This document shows, one piece after another, positions 46,645 through 59,083 of a stretch of DNA of 64,000 bases (positions are counted from its first letter, which is position 1; every line of letters starts with the position of its first letter). This stretch comes from Pristionchus mayeri (lineage: Eukaryota; Nematoda; Chromadorea; Rhabditida; Neodiplogasteridae), in contig BTRK01000003.1 in the NCBI GenBank assembly GCA_036245805.1, positions 35,791,215-35,855,214 of the forward strand, written 5' to 3'. Under the pieces are notes generated by a model that ran no database searches, was not told the DNA's origin, and worked only from the letters and a program-made list of their open reading frames with translations. A program made the translations under genes and the position numbers.

Positions 46645-48017
46645 GAGGGGGGTGGCACAGGTTTTTCAAAATTATCTCCCAGTATCCATACTTTAGGTAT
46701 GGAGTCACCAAGAGTGGACTACACTTCAGCCGGAAAATGTTTCAAAAATCTTAACTTTTTGGCGCGAAATTTGAGAAAAAAATATTTTCGATTTCAGAGA
46801 TAAGCTATACACCATTTCAAAGAGCGTGAAAAGTTATGCCGCAATATAAGACTGTTTTCAAATTTATCAAAATTTGACTGAGCTATGTCGAAAAAACCAA
46901 GATTTTTGATGTCCAGCTGTGATCGTCATCTCACTGCTCGTCTGAAACTCAAAAGTTAATCCTGAATTTTCGATATGTGGTGCTCTGTTGCATGCAGATT
47001 CTGAATCTGCCATGAAAATTTGGAATTTCATGGACCGAACACACTTTTCGATTCATTTCCTAGAGCGCAATCGCCGACCAGGGTTCGATCCCCGCCGGCG
47101 CATATCTTTTGCAAAGTGTTTTGCTTGCTTTCAATCATTACTGCGGTAGGGGGAAGTGGTCGGCGACCAAATTCTAAGACTTCGAGGGGTTTTTCGAACA
47201 GATGCAATCTACGGCCGGAAATCGATATTTTCATTTTTGTTTCCTAAATGAATACAATATCGATTTCCGGACGTAGATCGCATCTGATCGAAAAACTCCC
47301 CGAAGTAAAAAAAGCCTTAGAATCTGATCGCCGAATCATTCCCCCTATCGCCACAGTGAAATCGACTAAACACTTTTGTTGATGATTACGGTAGCTTTAT
47401 ACCGTAATCGTCAAAAATGAAAAGACCGATTTCCGGACGTAGATCGCATCTAATCGAAAAACCCCTCGAAGTAAAAAAGTCTTAAAATTTGGTCGCCGAC
47501 CACTTCCCCCTACCGCAGTAATGATTGAATGCAAGCAAAACATTTTGCAAAAGATATGCGCCGGCGGGGATCGAACCCTGGTCGGCGATTGCGCTCTAGG
47601 AAATCAATCGAAAAGGGTGTTCGGTCCATGAAATTCCAAATTTTCATGGCAGATTCAGAATCTGCATGCAACAGAGCACCACATATCGAAAATTCAGGAT
47701 TAACTTTTGAGTTTCAGACGAGCAGTGAGATGACGATCACAGCTGGACATCAAAAATCTTGGTTTTTTCGACATAGCTCAGTCAAATTTTGATAAATTTG
47801 AAAACTGTCTTATATTTTGGCATAACTTTTCACGCTCTTTCAAATGATGTATAGCTTGTCTCTGAAATCGAAAATATTTTTTCTTAAATTTCGGGCCAAA
47901 AAGTTAAAATTTTTGAAAAAAATTCTGACAGAAGTGTAGTCCACTCTTGATGACTCCATACCTAAAGTATGGATACTGGGAGATAATTTTGAAAAAAAAC
48001 TGTGCCACCCCCGGGCC
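46645..48017. mobile_element. foldback FB-L with tRNA-like motif in both arms
   Basis: Mirror arms around about 47331, starting GGAGGGGGGTGGCACAG and ending CTGTGCCACCCCC. Near 47078 (and mirrored at about 47568) each arm holds GGTTCGATCCCCGCCGGCGC, which has a perfect Pol III B box but no matching A box. The inner part (47130-47525) is related to FB-E by GCGGTAGGGGGAAGTGGTCG and GACCAAATTCTAAGACTT. No ORF. Confidence 0.8.
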
Positions 48018-48048
48018 TTTTTGTTACATTCTTACAGAGAACGCGTTT

Positions 48049-49963
48049 TAAGAGACCCTCCTCCAGACAACGTAACAGGTCCACGGATGGTGAAAATATG
48101 AATAATTCCCATACTTTTTTTCTGAAGTGGGGGTCCCGAGTGCTGATGGCCGGCACCAATAACTAAGGCTAGGGGTCGATTTTGGAAAAGTTCCAGGTAC
48201 CGCCCATTTTTGGGGTCGAAAAAATGACTTTCTCAAAATCATGTGCGATAATGAATTCCTAGTGTATTTTGACGCGTAGAATCCGAATTTCCATATTAGA
48301 ACGCGAGAAAATGCAAACGAAATTAGATATCCGCAAAAATACGAAAATTTCGATCTAAAATGCCACATAAAGAGCCATAACTCGATTTGAAAAAATAAGA
48401 TATTGGGTGATTGGTATTTTTGGAACCTATACGTGGTAATGGAACTCCTATAAGTTTTTCAGAGTTTTTAAAAATATGACTCTTCGACTTTTTAAAGCTT
48501 GAATTTGACCATTTCAGGTCGAATAATGGACAATTCAAATTTTCATTTCTTTCATTTGAGGTCTATGTCGCCCTATTAACACGGAAACATATCCATTCGT
48601 TCTTAACAACTAAGGGACTCAGTAATCATCATCGGGATCCCATAAAAACTTTGAAAATTAAAAGTGTCAAAAATCCTTGATTTCGTTCTGCACATGCAGA
48701 CTTTTCTCACGCTGTCATGTCTTCTTGGAATCTATTTCCATGTAGTGTACCTTCATTGATATAAGTTATACTCACTATTTGAATCGTATTCAAACAGTTC
48801 CTGAACTTCTCGAGCTTTTAATATCGCTAACCAATCTCTTTTCGTTCCGAGTTGTCCGGTTTTTCGAGATTTTCTCGTTCATATTAGATTTTTGTGACTT
48901 GGCATATCGAAATTCGGATTCAGGGAGTCGAAATACGTCGGAAACAATTATTTTAGCAGCCTTCCAGAAAAAAATCGAAAAATCGATTTTTCGATTTTCG
49001 TTGAAAATATCGATTTTTCGAATTTTATTTAAAATCTACTAAAATAATTGTTTCCTACGTATTTCGACTCGCTGAATACGAATTTCGATATGCCAAGTCA
49101 CAAAAATCTAATATGAACGAGAAAATCTCGAAAAACCGGACAACTCGGCACGAAAAGAGATTGGTTCGCGATATTAAAAGCTCGAGAAGTTCAGGAACTG
49201 TTTGAATACGTTTCAAATAGTGAGTATAACTTATATCAATGAAGGTACACTACATGGAAATAGATTCCAAGAAGACATGACAGCGTGAGAAATTTCCGAA
49301 GTCTGCATGTGCAGAACGAAATCATGGATTTTTGACACTTTTAATTTTCAAAGTTTTTATGGGATCCCGATGATGATTACTGAGTCCCTTAGTTGTTATG
49401 AATGAATGGATAAGTTTCCGTGTTAATAGGGCGACATATGCCTCAAATGAAAGAAATGACAATTTGAATTGTCCATTATTCGACCTGAAATGGTCAAATT
49501 CAAGCTTGAAAAAGTCGAAGAGTCATATTGTTAAAAACTCTGAAAAACTTACAGGAGTTCCATTACCACGTATAGGTTCCAAAAATACCAATCACCCAAT
49601 ATCTTATTTTTTCAAATCATGTTATGGCTCTTTATGTGGCATTTTAGATCGAAATTTTCGTATTTTTGCGGATATCTAATTTCGTTTGCATTTTCTCGCG
49701 TTCTAATATGGAAATTCGGATTCTACGCGTCAAAATACACTAGGAATTCATTATCGCACATGATTTTGAGAAAGTCATTTTTTCGACCCCAAAAATGGGT
49801 TGTACCTGGAACTTTTCCAAAATCGACCCCTAGCCTTAGTTATTGGTGCCGGCCATCAGCACTCGGGACCCCCACTTTAGAAAAAAAGTATGGGAATTAT
49901 TCATATTTTCACCATCCGTGGACCCCTGCACAGATGTTACGTTCTCTCGTGGAGGGTCTCTTA
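48049..49963. mobile_element. foldback FB-M (1.9 kb)
   Basis: The ends TAAGAGACCCTCC and GGAGGGTCTCTTA are mirrored. The arms pair around 49006 with few differences, and the loop is a run of ATCGATTTTTCGA-type words near 48980. The sequence is not related to FB-L next to it, apart from adjacency. Mirror ORF pairs (48323/49398, 48048/49619) are shadows. Confidence 0.85.
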
Positions 49964-50055
49964 AATGTTCACTCCATCGAATGCATTCTGTTGTGCCTTT
50001 TTAAGGATTGGACGAAATGCGGCTTTGGATAATCGAAAATTTTGTTGTAGTATTT

Positions 50056-51149
50056 CATAAAACAGACTATCTGAGAGAATCAACATATTTCTTCAGCGAC
50101 TTGGCACTGGCCGAAAATTCTAATTCCTACTAACGTCGCCAATTGGTCGGCCTCCACGAGGGAAATCAACGAGCATCGCCAGATTTGCGATCCGCATCCG
50201 CGCGGCCGCGGGCGCGGATATCGAAAAATTAACTACGGTAGCTTCGAAATTTGTATATCGACTCCAATCACTGCGGCGGTAGGGGCGCTGCATTCCTTGA
50301 CAAATTCTAAGACTTTTTTACTTCGGAGAGTTTTTCGATCAGATTCCATCTAAGGCCGGAAATCGTTAATTCCACTTTTGTTTCGTACATGAAAACAGTT
50401 CCCCAGAAATTTTTCAAGAACTCCCCTAAATATTATTGGTGATCTAGCTTCTGCTTGAATCGATACCTACTCCCGTAGAACAGCGCGATTCAACTAGACG
50501 CGTAAGTTGGTCAAAATGAATTATGGTGTAATTTTTGGGTTACTGTAGGTGAGTGCACAAGTTGGACGACTTTTCCCAATTGGTATAGGATAGCTTCAAA
50601 TTGATTTTCAGACCATTTAACACCTGTTGGGAAATGTCGCCCTAACTTCGCACTCGCATACCGTAACCCAAAAATTACACCATAATTCATTCAAAATTCA
50701 TTTTGACCAACTTACGCGTCTTGTTGAATCGCGCTATTCTACGTGAGAATGTATCGAGTCAAGCAGAAGCTAGATCACCAATTATATTTAGGGGAGTTCT
50801 TGAAAAATTTCTGGGGAACTGCTTTCATGTACGAACTAAAAGTGGAATTATCGATTTCAGGCGTTAGATGGAATCTGATCGACAAACTCTCCGGAATAAA
50901 AAAGTCTTAGAATTTGTCAAGGGATGCAGCGCCCCTATCGCCGCAGTCATAGGAGCCGCTTTTAAAATTTCGAAGCTACCGTAGTTAATTTTTCAAATTC
51001 CGCGCCCCGCCCGCGCGGATGCGGATCGACATTCTGACGATGCTCGTCGGTTTCCCTCCTGGAGGCCGACCTACTGGTGAAGTTAGCAGGAATTTGAATT
51101 TTCGGCCAGTGCCAAGTCTATTCCGATTATCTCGGATAGTGTGTTATAA
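50056..51149. mobile_element. foldback FB-E4 (1.1 kb)
   Basis: The ends CAGACTATCTGAGAGAATCA and their mirror ATCTCGGATAGTGTG border arms pairing around 50603. Family blocks GGCGGTAGGGGCGCTGCATT and CCATCTAAGGCCGGAAATCG are present, with GC cores in both arms (CGCGGCCGCGGGCGCGGA at 50200). Closest to FB-E1. Confidence 0.85.
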
Positions 51150-51738
51150 GACACCATATATCATGTCTATTGCGAAATGTGTGCTCGAGCTTGCCATACT
51201 ATCTGCTTGATGCTCGAATCTTCCCACGACATGTTGCTGAAAAAAACACAAAGATGATTGAGTGACTGAGTGAGAGCGACTTCTAATGTTTTCGTCGATT
51301 GCATTGCATTGCAGTTCGCGGATATTGACAATCTCGCTGGCAAATCTGCTTCGCCCTGCAGTTTCTTGGATGTTCAGAGTAGTGTAAGTTGGAAAAGGAT
51401 TATGAGAAAGTTCTGACTCCATCAAAAAATAAATAAAATCATAAACTTTCTGCCACGTGAAAATCGGCTCCAATGTATTGTTTCGTGCATTCGTGTTTCA
51501 TGATTTGGCTAAATCTCCAGCATGTTGTGGATTCAGCAATCCTTACACGGGACTGACCGGATCTCACATTCTCCAATCGCCTTCAACTTTTTGTAGTAGA
51601 ATGGTACTCAGAAGGGATTCTCAAAACCGTTTTCAAAAGTTGCCAAATGAATCTAGAACTTAAGTTATTTAGGGTTAAGGATTTGCGATTTTGAGTTCGC
51701 AGTAATTACGATTCATTTCTCATTCCTCATTTCCAAGT
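51150..51738. other. no gene recognised
   Basis: Ordinary AT-rich DNA with short frames and no motif. Confidence 0.35.
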
Positions 51739-51812
51739 GGGTCGGTGGTGCAGTGGTTGTGAGTTTAATTTCAATGTTGAGGGTTGCTGGTTCGCATCCC
51801 CATGATGGATAT
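51739..51812 (+). mobile_element. tRNA-like SINE head next to mariner
   Basis: A box TGGTGCAGTGG (51746-51756) and B box GGTTCGCATCC (51789-51799) at tRNA spacing. It is related to the SINE at 14672 in the A-box region (GCAGTGGTTGTG) but not in the body. The mariner begins right after it at a TA. Confidence 0.5.
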
Positions 51813-51813
51813 A

Positions 51814-53007
51814 TTGGGGTGTCCGGAAAGTTCGTATAATTTTTTGTTTTTATTTTTTATTCAATGCTTTACAATTCTCAGTGACAAATGTATGCCCTCT
51901 TCTTTCTCACTACCTCCCTCCAGCGATTGGGCAGGGTCTCGATTCCTCTCTTCCAGAATGCGGGTTTCTTCGAGACCGCCCGGTTCACGAAAGCCCTCAC
52001 AACTTCATCTCGATTCTTGAACTTCTTTCCTTTGCAGAAGTCAGAGAGAGAGCGGAAGCAGTGGTAGTCGCATGGGGAGAGATCCGGGGAATACGGTTGA
52101 TGGGGAATCCTCTCGATCTTCATTGTCCATCAGAAGAAGAATTTTGCCCTGGTTCAGGAGTCTGGGAGGGACTCTGATCGCGACATCTTCCAGTTGTTCA
52201 GAGAAGAGGTCGGCATTGATGCTGGCGCCAGGGGCGAGGATCTCCCAGTAGATGGACCGAGCACTGAGAAGAAGAAGCAGAGGAGTTCCTTCTTTCCGTG
52301 CTCTTCCTTCTTCGGGACGGGCGTGGGCTTCTCATCTGCATCCACCCATTGCAGTCTCCTCACAGGGTTATCGTACGTGATCCACTTCTCATCTGTAGCG
52401 ATGATGGAATTGACCCATCGAAGATTGGATCTAAGATGGAGTAATTCCCGACATACTTGAACACGATTTTTCAGCTGTTCGGGGGAGAGGTCATGGGGAA
52501 TCACTTGCGGGAGTTTCGGCTTCTTCCCAGATCGATGGAGGATATCGGACACCGTTGATCAGGGAGTACCAGTATCCTTCTTCAACTCACGCACACTGGC
52601 CATGGGCTTGCGCTTCAGTGTGCGGAGAACGAGAGGCTCATCGAGGGAGGGAGGGCGTCCAGAGCGGGGTTGATCATCGAGACCAAACTCCCCTTTCTTG
52701 AAGCGGGAGAACCTCTTATAGCAGAAGGGTATGGAGGGGGCGTCAGCTCCTTCCGACTGGGCCAGGGCAGAGTGGGCCTCCTTCACGGATCGGCCAAGAC
52801 GGTAGTAATGAAGTAAAACTGCTCGGAGGTAGAGATGGGAGTCCATCACAAGAATCAATGTAGCAACTAGGAGACTGATTAAATCCTCTCACTACTCAAC
52901 GTCAGAATGATGCAATACATTGTTGACAAACAGATTGCGCAATCACTACATTTGATCGCGAACTGACTATTTTGTGAAGCATTATACGAACTTTCCGGAC
53001 ACCCCAA
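51814..53007 (-). mobile_element. mariner element, complete ends, 1194 bp
   Basis: The terminal inverted repeats are perfect over 27 bp (starting TTGGGGTGTCCGGAAAGTTC) and are flanked by TA on both sides (51812-51813 and 53008-53009), the mariner target. The transposase is on the minus strand and disabled. The perfect ends suggest that it could have been mobilised by a related transposase until recently. Confidence 0.95.
51878..52858 (-). pseudogene. mariner transposase (DD34D type), inactivated
   Basis: Starts at 52858 with the helix-turn-helix part (HLYLRAVLLHYYRLG, later CYKRFSRFKKGEF and RSGRPPSLDEP). The middle part has HDLSPEQLKNR and the first catalytic Asp in IIATDEKWITYDN. The second Asp is in LLMDN near 52130, and the third region reads PYSPDLSPCDYH. 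Three lesions are visible: an in-frame TGA just before 52556 where Trp is expected, a frameshift around 52265 (the INADLF region is in another frame), and a deletion directly after the second Asp that removes most of the spacer and shifts the frame. It cannot make active enzyme. Confidence 0.9.
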
Positions 53008-53247
53008 TACTATGATGATTTCATTAAGAGGAAGCCGTACAGAAATGTGAACAAATTGATGAAAACGTGATTATGGGTCATTAGAGTATCCATTACATAA
53101 ACTAGTGTTGAAAACAGGGGAGAGCAGTTGATGCAAATCCCATGGCTCATGTGATTGGCCAATGGTTACTCTATTCAATAGTGTTGACATCGGGGATGGG
53201 CAATCGATACAGCGGAGTTTACGTTCCTCCGAAAGAAAATTCTAAAA

Positions 53248-53265
53248 ACTTTCCGGACACCCCAA
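53248..53265. repeat. extra mariner terminal repeat
   Basis: ACTTTCCGGACACCCCAA followed by TA repeats the right end of the mariner, 258 bp further on and in the same orientation. It is a remnant of a second copy, or the end of an older element into which the present one inserted. Confidence 0.7.
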
Positions 53266-53458
53266 TATCTCCTGACTATGTGAAGCTTAAGCGGGATAGT
53301 TCAACTGTAGCTGATGCAAGCACAAAAAAGTGTCACCTCTCTCTATCACCTAATCAGGAAGCTATGAAAAACACTGATTTCGATGTGCAAATTTCATCAT
53401 ACAAATGTTGATGACTGCACCTTTCAGTTGTAACAAGGAAAGCCCACCATAACACAAA

Positions 53459-54460
53459 TATGAGACCGTTCGCGATAGATTCAACAACTCGTAGCAAGGC
53501 CTCGGTACAGCCCAAAATGTCAAACCCATGAAAACATGTTCCCTGGGGTAGTTTTCGATGCTGAACAACATGGTCCACTTCATTTTGCATGAATCGTTCA
53601 TTTTGGGTCGAGGTGGTGCCATGTCACTTCCGGCAAAAACTGGTTTTTCGTTCTTTTCCAGGTCCGATGGAACGCTAGAAACAGGAAATCTCGCATGCCC
53701 GAGCAGAATTACAATGCGCATCGAACCATATATTTCATTAGAGATGAGTCTCACTGGTTCTCGAGTTATGACGACTTTTTGACTCGTTGAAGTGTGCGAG
53801 CGGTGACCTAGCTCACGCGATCCGCCTTTTCTCGCTGATTCGAATGGTATATACTTGTATAGGGTTCCGACATACCCCACGAGCACCGTGGCCCATTTTC
53901 TGCTTTTTGCGAACTTTTCACTGTGCAATCGGTAAATGGGAGGGAAGAAAATGAGAGGGAGAATCATTTCTCTCCCACTCATTGCTCCTCGATCGCTCGA
54001 TTGCACAGTGAAAAGCTAGCAAAAAGCAGAAAATGAGCCACGGTGCTCGTGGGGTATGTCGGAACCCTATACAAGTATATACCATTCGAATCAGCGAGAA
54101 AAGGTGGATCGCGTGAGCTAGGTCACCACTCGCACACTTCAACGAGTCAAAAAGTCGTCATAACTCGAAAACCAGTGAGACTCATCTCTAATGAAATATA
54201 TGGTTCGATGCGCATTGAAATTCTGCTCGGTTATGCAAGATTTCATGTTTCTAGCGTTCCATCGGACCTGGAAAAGAACGAAAAACCAGTTTTTGCCGGA
54301 AGTGACATGGCACCACCCCGACCCAAAATGAACGGTTCATGCAAAATGAAGTGGACCACGTTGTTTAGCATCGAAAACTACCCCAGGGAATATGTTTTCA
54401 TGGGTTTGACATTTTGGGCTGTACCGAGGCCTTGTTGAATCTATCGCGAACGGTCTCATA
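53459..54460. mobile_element. foldback FB-N (1.0 kb), TA-flanked
   Basis: The ends TATGAGACCGTTCGCGATAG and their mirror at 54441-54460 border arms that pair around 53960 with small indels (a 7-bp CTCGTAG block only in the left arm at about 53487). TA lies at both borders, which could be the target duplication of a Tc1/mariner-mobilised MITE. The open frames of 214 and 131 codons are mirror images of each other and not genes. Confidence 0.85.
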
Positions 54461-56553
54461 TAAGCTCCACATGTAGGGAGCTTTATGCATATATAGGTTT
54501 GGTATTGATAAGGTAATGTGTACGGAAGCGAGGTGAAGGGAACTGAATTCGGTCACGATTAACTGATCCGACCATTTAAATTAACACCTAATGTGAGCAG
54601 GTCTTCTGCGCCATACCAGATTCACATGTATATTTGTGATGAGCATTCGCCACACTTCACGATAGTGTTGATGATTTATCATAATCACTACTCTCTGGAA
54701 AGATCTAATCTGAGAAACTGTTGACTATATTTCTAGCCGCTGCTACTTTGACCTCGCACTGTGCCCATCAGGCTCTTTGAATAGGTAAGTACTAAAGTGC
54801 GATAAAGAGAGTATCCGCCCACTATGTGAGGATCAAAATAAAAATCAATTTGAACCACAAGCCGGAATACGTGAAAACCTTCGCAAGTTCAAATTGGAAA
54901 AAAACTTATGAATCAGCCTGATATGATCCTAAAACTCAATTGTGCAAATCAGTGAGCCAGTGTTAAAGCGTTCACATTTGTTCACTTACTGGTACCGAGA
55001 AGCACCTTGTTTCATCACATATTTTTTGCTCACTCGTTTTTGGAAAATGCGCGGAAGGAAAGGAGAGACATTGTGTTTTGATGTATGAACTCTTTGGAAG
55101 GAACTCTCTGTTGCTCTCATTCGCGTCGGTACTGCTGTAAGTAAAATACTTTACATTGTATTTCATTACATTTGTTCAACATGTGAATCGAATAACAGAC
55201 AGATGTAAATTATGTTGCGGTTCCGAATCATTTCGCCAGTTTGAGCTTGTTTCCTTACTCATTTGTCTCGGGAATTTGACATGGGGGAACACGTATAGAC
55301 CAAACACGCATGAAATTAATCTTAAATAGTTATTTTAATGTTACCTTATTGCTCGTTCGCGAAATTCGAAGTGATATCACGCCTCTCATGAGAGAATCGA
55401 ACTGAGACAGGGAATGGAGAGGAAATCGTGAAATGAGTTCTAACCGGTTTTGGCTATCCTGGGGCATGCTTGAGTGACCCCCGAAGACTTGTTGTGCAGA
55501 CTTCATTTTGGACCTTCCTGCACCGGGTCACATTTCGGCTTCACTCACTTCAATAGCCGATTTCTAGAAAACCGTGACAGATAGAACAAAATTGACCTCT
55601 GAGTGACCCCGCTAATTTTTCGAGCACTATATATCTATATGGTTCGAATCATCAAAATATTCGTTTTAACCAAGCTACATTCAAGGTTCATTTTCTCGGA
55701 AACGAATGAAAAGAAACATCTACAATTTTAAGATAACATGCATCTGAAAGAGAAATGTCGAACAAGGTGCTTGCGCAGAAAATACGAACACCTGGGTGAG
55801 ACTTTCCCAGCGTGGTCTCATTATTAGAACAACGACTGCCAAACCAGTCATTCAAGCAACACAGAACTGTGAGACGTTAAATGCGTCAAAAACCCGATGA
55901 ACGGATGTTCAGTGAGATAATGCATGAATAATAGTTACATTCATCCATTTGCCCCCCAAATCTCATTTGTCCCCCGAAATCTTATGTGTCCCCCAAACCA
56001 AACAGAGCCGATAAATCATTGTGATGGGCGTTCATAGATCTCATCCGTTCGAGATAAAAACATTTTTTTGCTCGTTCATGATTTCCGACTGTTTTATTTT
56101 TCAACGTCATATTTTTTTAATAATGACTTATTGAGGTTTATGAATTCCGTAAGCAATTTTGCAGGCGTTGGCAGTGCTGAGCCTGCTGTTGAATGTCCTC
56201 AATCTGCGATATACGTAAATCATGTTGCCAGTCTGCGCTCTAAATGCAGGTCGAAAGCTGATTTAAAAAAAAAATGTGAGGCGTCAACAATGGCTATCCA
56301 TTGTCGTCAATTGCATAATCATCTAGTTTTACAATTTGTGCAACAACGCTGCGCGTACATAGTGATATCGTAGTATTTGCATTTCTTCCGTCATATGTTC
56401 AACTTCATCGTGAGGAATCTGCAAGATTCATGATGGGTGAGTAGTGAAGTTCTAACATAAAATATTTTACCGGTTCATTCGTGCTCCACCATTTTCCAAT
56501 AGTCTTCCATCTTCAAGTTCATCCCATTGCATCGTGATGTTCGTTAAAATATC
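54461..56553. other. no gene recognised; short CCCCC repeat; module A scrap
   Basis: Three close copies of a 19-21-bp phrase (CATTTGCCCCCCAAATCT and variants) lie at about 55944-55998. GCAACAACGCTGCGCGTACA at 56341 is a module A scrap. Nothing else is supported. Confidence 0.35.
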
Positions 56554-58252
56554 ACGTGTATCACGAGTCAGTGAATGAAAAATAGACTCCCCGGGAGCAA
56601 TTTCAAAAAGTCTACTCCATATAATTATGGGAGAACATCATAGGCACGATAAACTGAAATTTCATGGCCTTTGGTCTCAGAGCCGTCATTTAGGAAAACG
56701 CCGGTTTTGAGTCCGGCAATTATGTATTTCAGCTCTAAGATGAGCCACAGAGGTGTGATTAGTCTCATTTTGTGCGGAAAAATATTTCCAGAAACTTTTA
56801 TGTTTCATGCTAAGCGATTGGATAACTGTTTGAAAAGTTGTGTTCTAAAAACCAATTTTTGGACTATAATAAAATCAATAATTATTTTCGGAGATACCGT
56901 TTCAAGCAATTTTATCGCAGAATATGAAAGTTAGAGTACATATCAATAAAATAAAAAAAATTGAAAAATTTAAGAATGTGTATTTTTGAAATTTTGTCCC
57001 GAATGTCGGAAGGTGTGATAGCATCGATATAAATTGCAAAAGTACTGAACAGCAAAATATGAAATCGGTATATCTAATACATATTACGTTGTATGAAGGA
57101 TAGATACGCAATATGGCATTGTGAAATTGAAAGTTTCACTGATTCTCAAAAATCGATTTTTTCCAACTCGATTTTTGCCAACTTTGGATGATATAAACTA
57201 AACACTTTTGAATCTAAGCCGGCTAAATCGAAGTAAAAGTTTAACTAGACACCCATATACATGAGGAAATTTATAAATAAAGGTTCTCGGATTGCGAAAG
57301 CTGAAGTTGTATTCACTCGAATACGCATGATCGATGGTGTTGAAATTGATTTAAATTCGGTTTTGATGATATTATTGTGAATATTGCTTAGTATTGAGGT
57401 TCGAAAATTGCGACTCGTTTAGAATGATCAGAAACTATTGTTAAAACGAAATATAACACATTATTTTAAACATCTAAAAAAATTATATTTTAAAATTTCA
57501 AAATTTTCAGTAACCATTAACATTACGAACATTTAGGCATATTTTGGCAGAAATATGTAAATTAAGATTTTCGAACCTCAATTCTAAGCAATATTTACAG
57601 TAATATCATCAAAACCGAATTTAAATCAATTTCGACACAATCGATCATGCGTTTTCGAGTGAATACAACTTCAGCTTTCGCAATCCGAGAACCTTTATTT
57701 ATAAATTTTCTCATGTATATGAGTGTCTAGTTTATCTTTTAGTTCGAGTTATCGGGCTTAGATTCAAACGTGTTTAGTTTATATCATCCAAATTTGGCAA
57801 AAATCGAGTTGGAAAAAATCGATTTTTGAGAATCAGTGAAACTTTCAGTTTCACAATGCCATATTGCGTATCTATCCTTCATACAACTGAATATGTATTA
57901 GATATACCGATTTCATATTTTTCGTACTCTAACTTTCATATTCTGCAATAAAATTCCAGGAAACGGTATCTCCGAAAATAATTATAGATTTTATTATATC
58001 CTAAACATTGGTTTTTCGAACAGAAATTTTCAAAAAGTTATCCAATCGCTTAGCATAAAACATAAAAGTTTCTGGAAATATTTTTCCGCACAAAATGAGA
58101 CCAGTGCCACCTCTGTAGCTCATCTTAGAGCTGAAATACATAATTGCCGGACTCAAAACCGGCATTTTCCTAAATGACGGCTCTGAGACCAAAGGCCATG
58201 AAATTTCAATTTATCGTGCCTATGATGTTCTCTCGTAATTATATGGAGTAGA
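56554..58252. mobile_element. foldback FB-B5, right end deleted
   Basis: The left end CACGTGTATCACGAGTCAGT is intact. The arms pair around 57440 (AAATTTCATGGCC with its mirror, and the hairpin GCCGGTTTTGAGTCCGGC). The right arm stops after TGGAGTAGACT, so the last 75 bp or so with the terminal repeat are missing. A small hairpin, GGACAAACTTTTGTCC, marks the breakpoint. Confidence 0.8.
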
Positions 58253-58280
58253 CTGGACAAACTTTTGTCCAGTCTACTCG

Positions 58281-58430
58281 TGTTGCACTATCGCGTCGGA
58301 TTCCATCAACTGCATCCTCCTCTTGCCGTTCTACGAGATGAGCTTTTTCAGCTTTTTCAGAGGTTGGTCGAGTTTTTGTTGGTGTATTTCTTCGAAGATG
58401 TTTGGTTCTTCAGAATCTAGACTCGATCAT
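58281..58430 (+). pseudogene. VHD module (copy 6), open
   Basis: Reads VLHYRVGFHQLHPPLAVLRD and on through LFQLFQRLVEFLLVYFF to a stop at about 58422. It is the longest uninterrupted copy of this module, extends the Leu-rich half and matches copy 1 at 16628. The acceptor side is cut close to the FB-B5 breakpoint. Confidence 0.5.
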
Positions 58431-59083
58431 CTCGTTGAAAGATTGATCATCGAGTCTGGCGGATTCGTGCAGAGAAGATTCTAGAACACACAAGGCTTCG
58501 TTTACAACCTATAGTGAGATTCTATCTATGCAATGCAATCCAACATACTCTCGCAAGCACACCGCAAATGTCCATCTTGAAATGAGAAGAACGACCTTTT
58601 CTGACCCCACATCTTGATCTGCGCCCAGAAAGCGATAAATATTGTATTGTAAATATTGTATTATTGTATTGTATTTCTTCGAACATTAATCCTACCAAAA
58701 ATAGCACATCGCGGTGTACCCAATACAAGAAGCTTTATGGTTTTGAAAATAGAAAGGTGTGAGAAAATAGAAAGAGAGATTTTTAAGATATTTTATTTCG
58801 TTAATACAGTGCCGCACGGTCTCCTCCCAGACGAGAGCGGCGCGGAGTGGCGCGGCGGATCGCATTAGGTCGCATCACTCTCAGAGACACTTTAAAGTGT
58901 GTATTTTTCGTTGAATTTTCTAGCTATTCAGCTATTCAGCTCCAAATACTCATATTGAACCTATTATTTTAAGGGTTCTGCTGTGGCTCATAAGGTGTAC
59001 AACTATTCTTGCTGTAATTAATCTTTCTTGCGGTTTCATAAAATCAACTCTCTTCATTGTAGGAATGCGAATGCCTTGAAATA
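58431..59083. other. no gene recognised
   Basis: ATTGTATT microsatellite-like words at 58645-58675. Otherwise AT-rich. Confidence 0.35.

Noticed and set aside
46645..48017. tRNA genes at the B-box motifs of FB-L
   Set aside because: Only the T-arm half is present; there is no A box, no D arm and no acceptor pairing.
48048..50032. Basic open frames of 106 and 137 codons
   Set aside because: They are mirror pairs in the arms of FB-M and disappear as independent evidence once the inverted repeat is recognised.
53362..54006. 214-codon minus-strand ORF
   Set aside because: It lies in the arms of a foldback, with a mirror copy at 54043-54438, and has no known motif.
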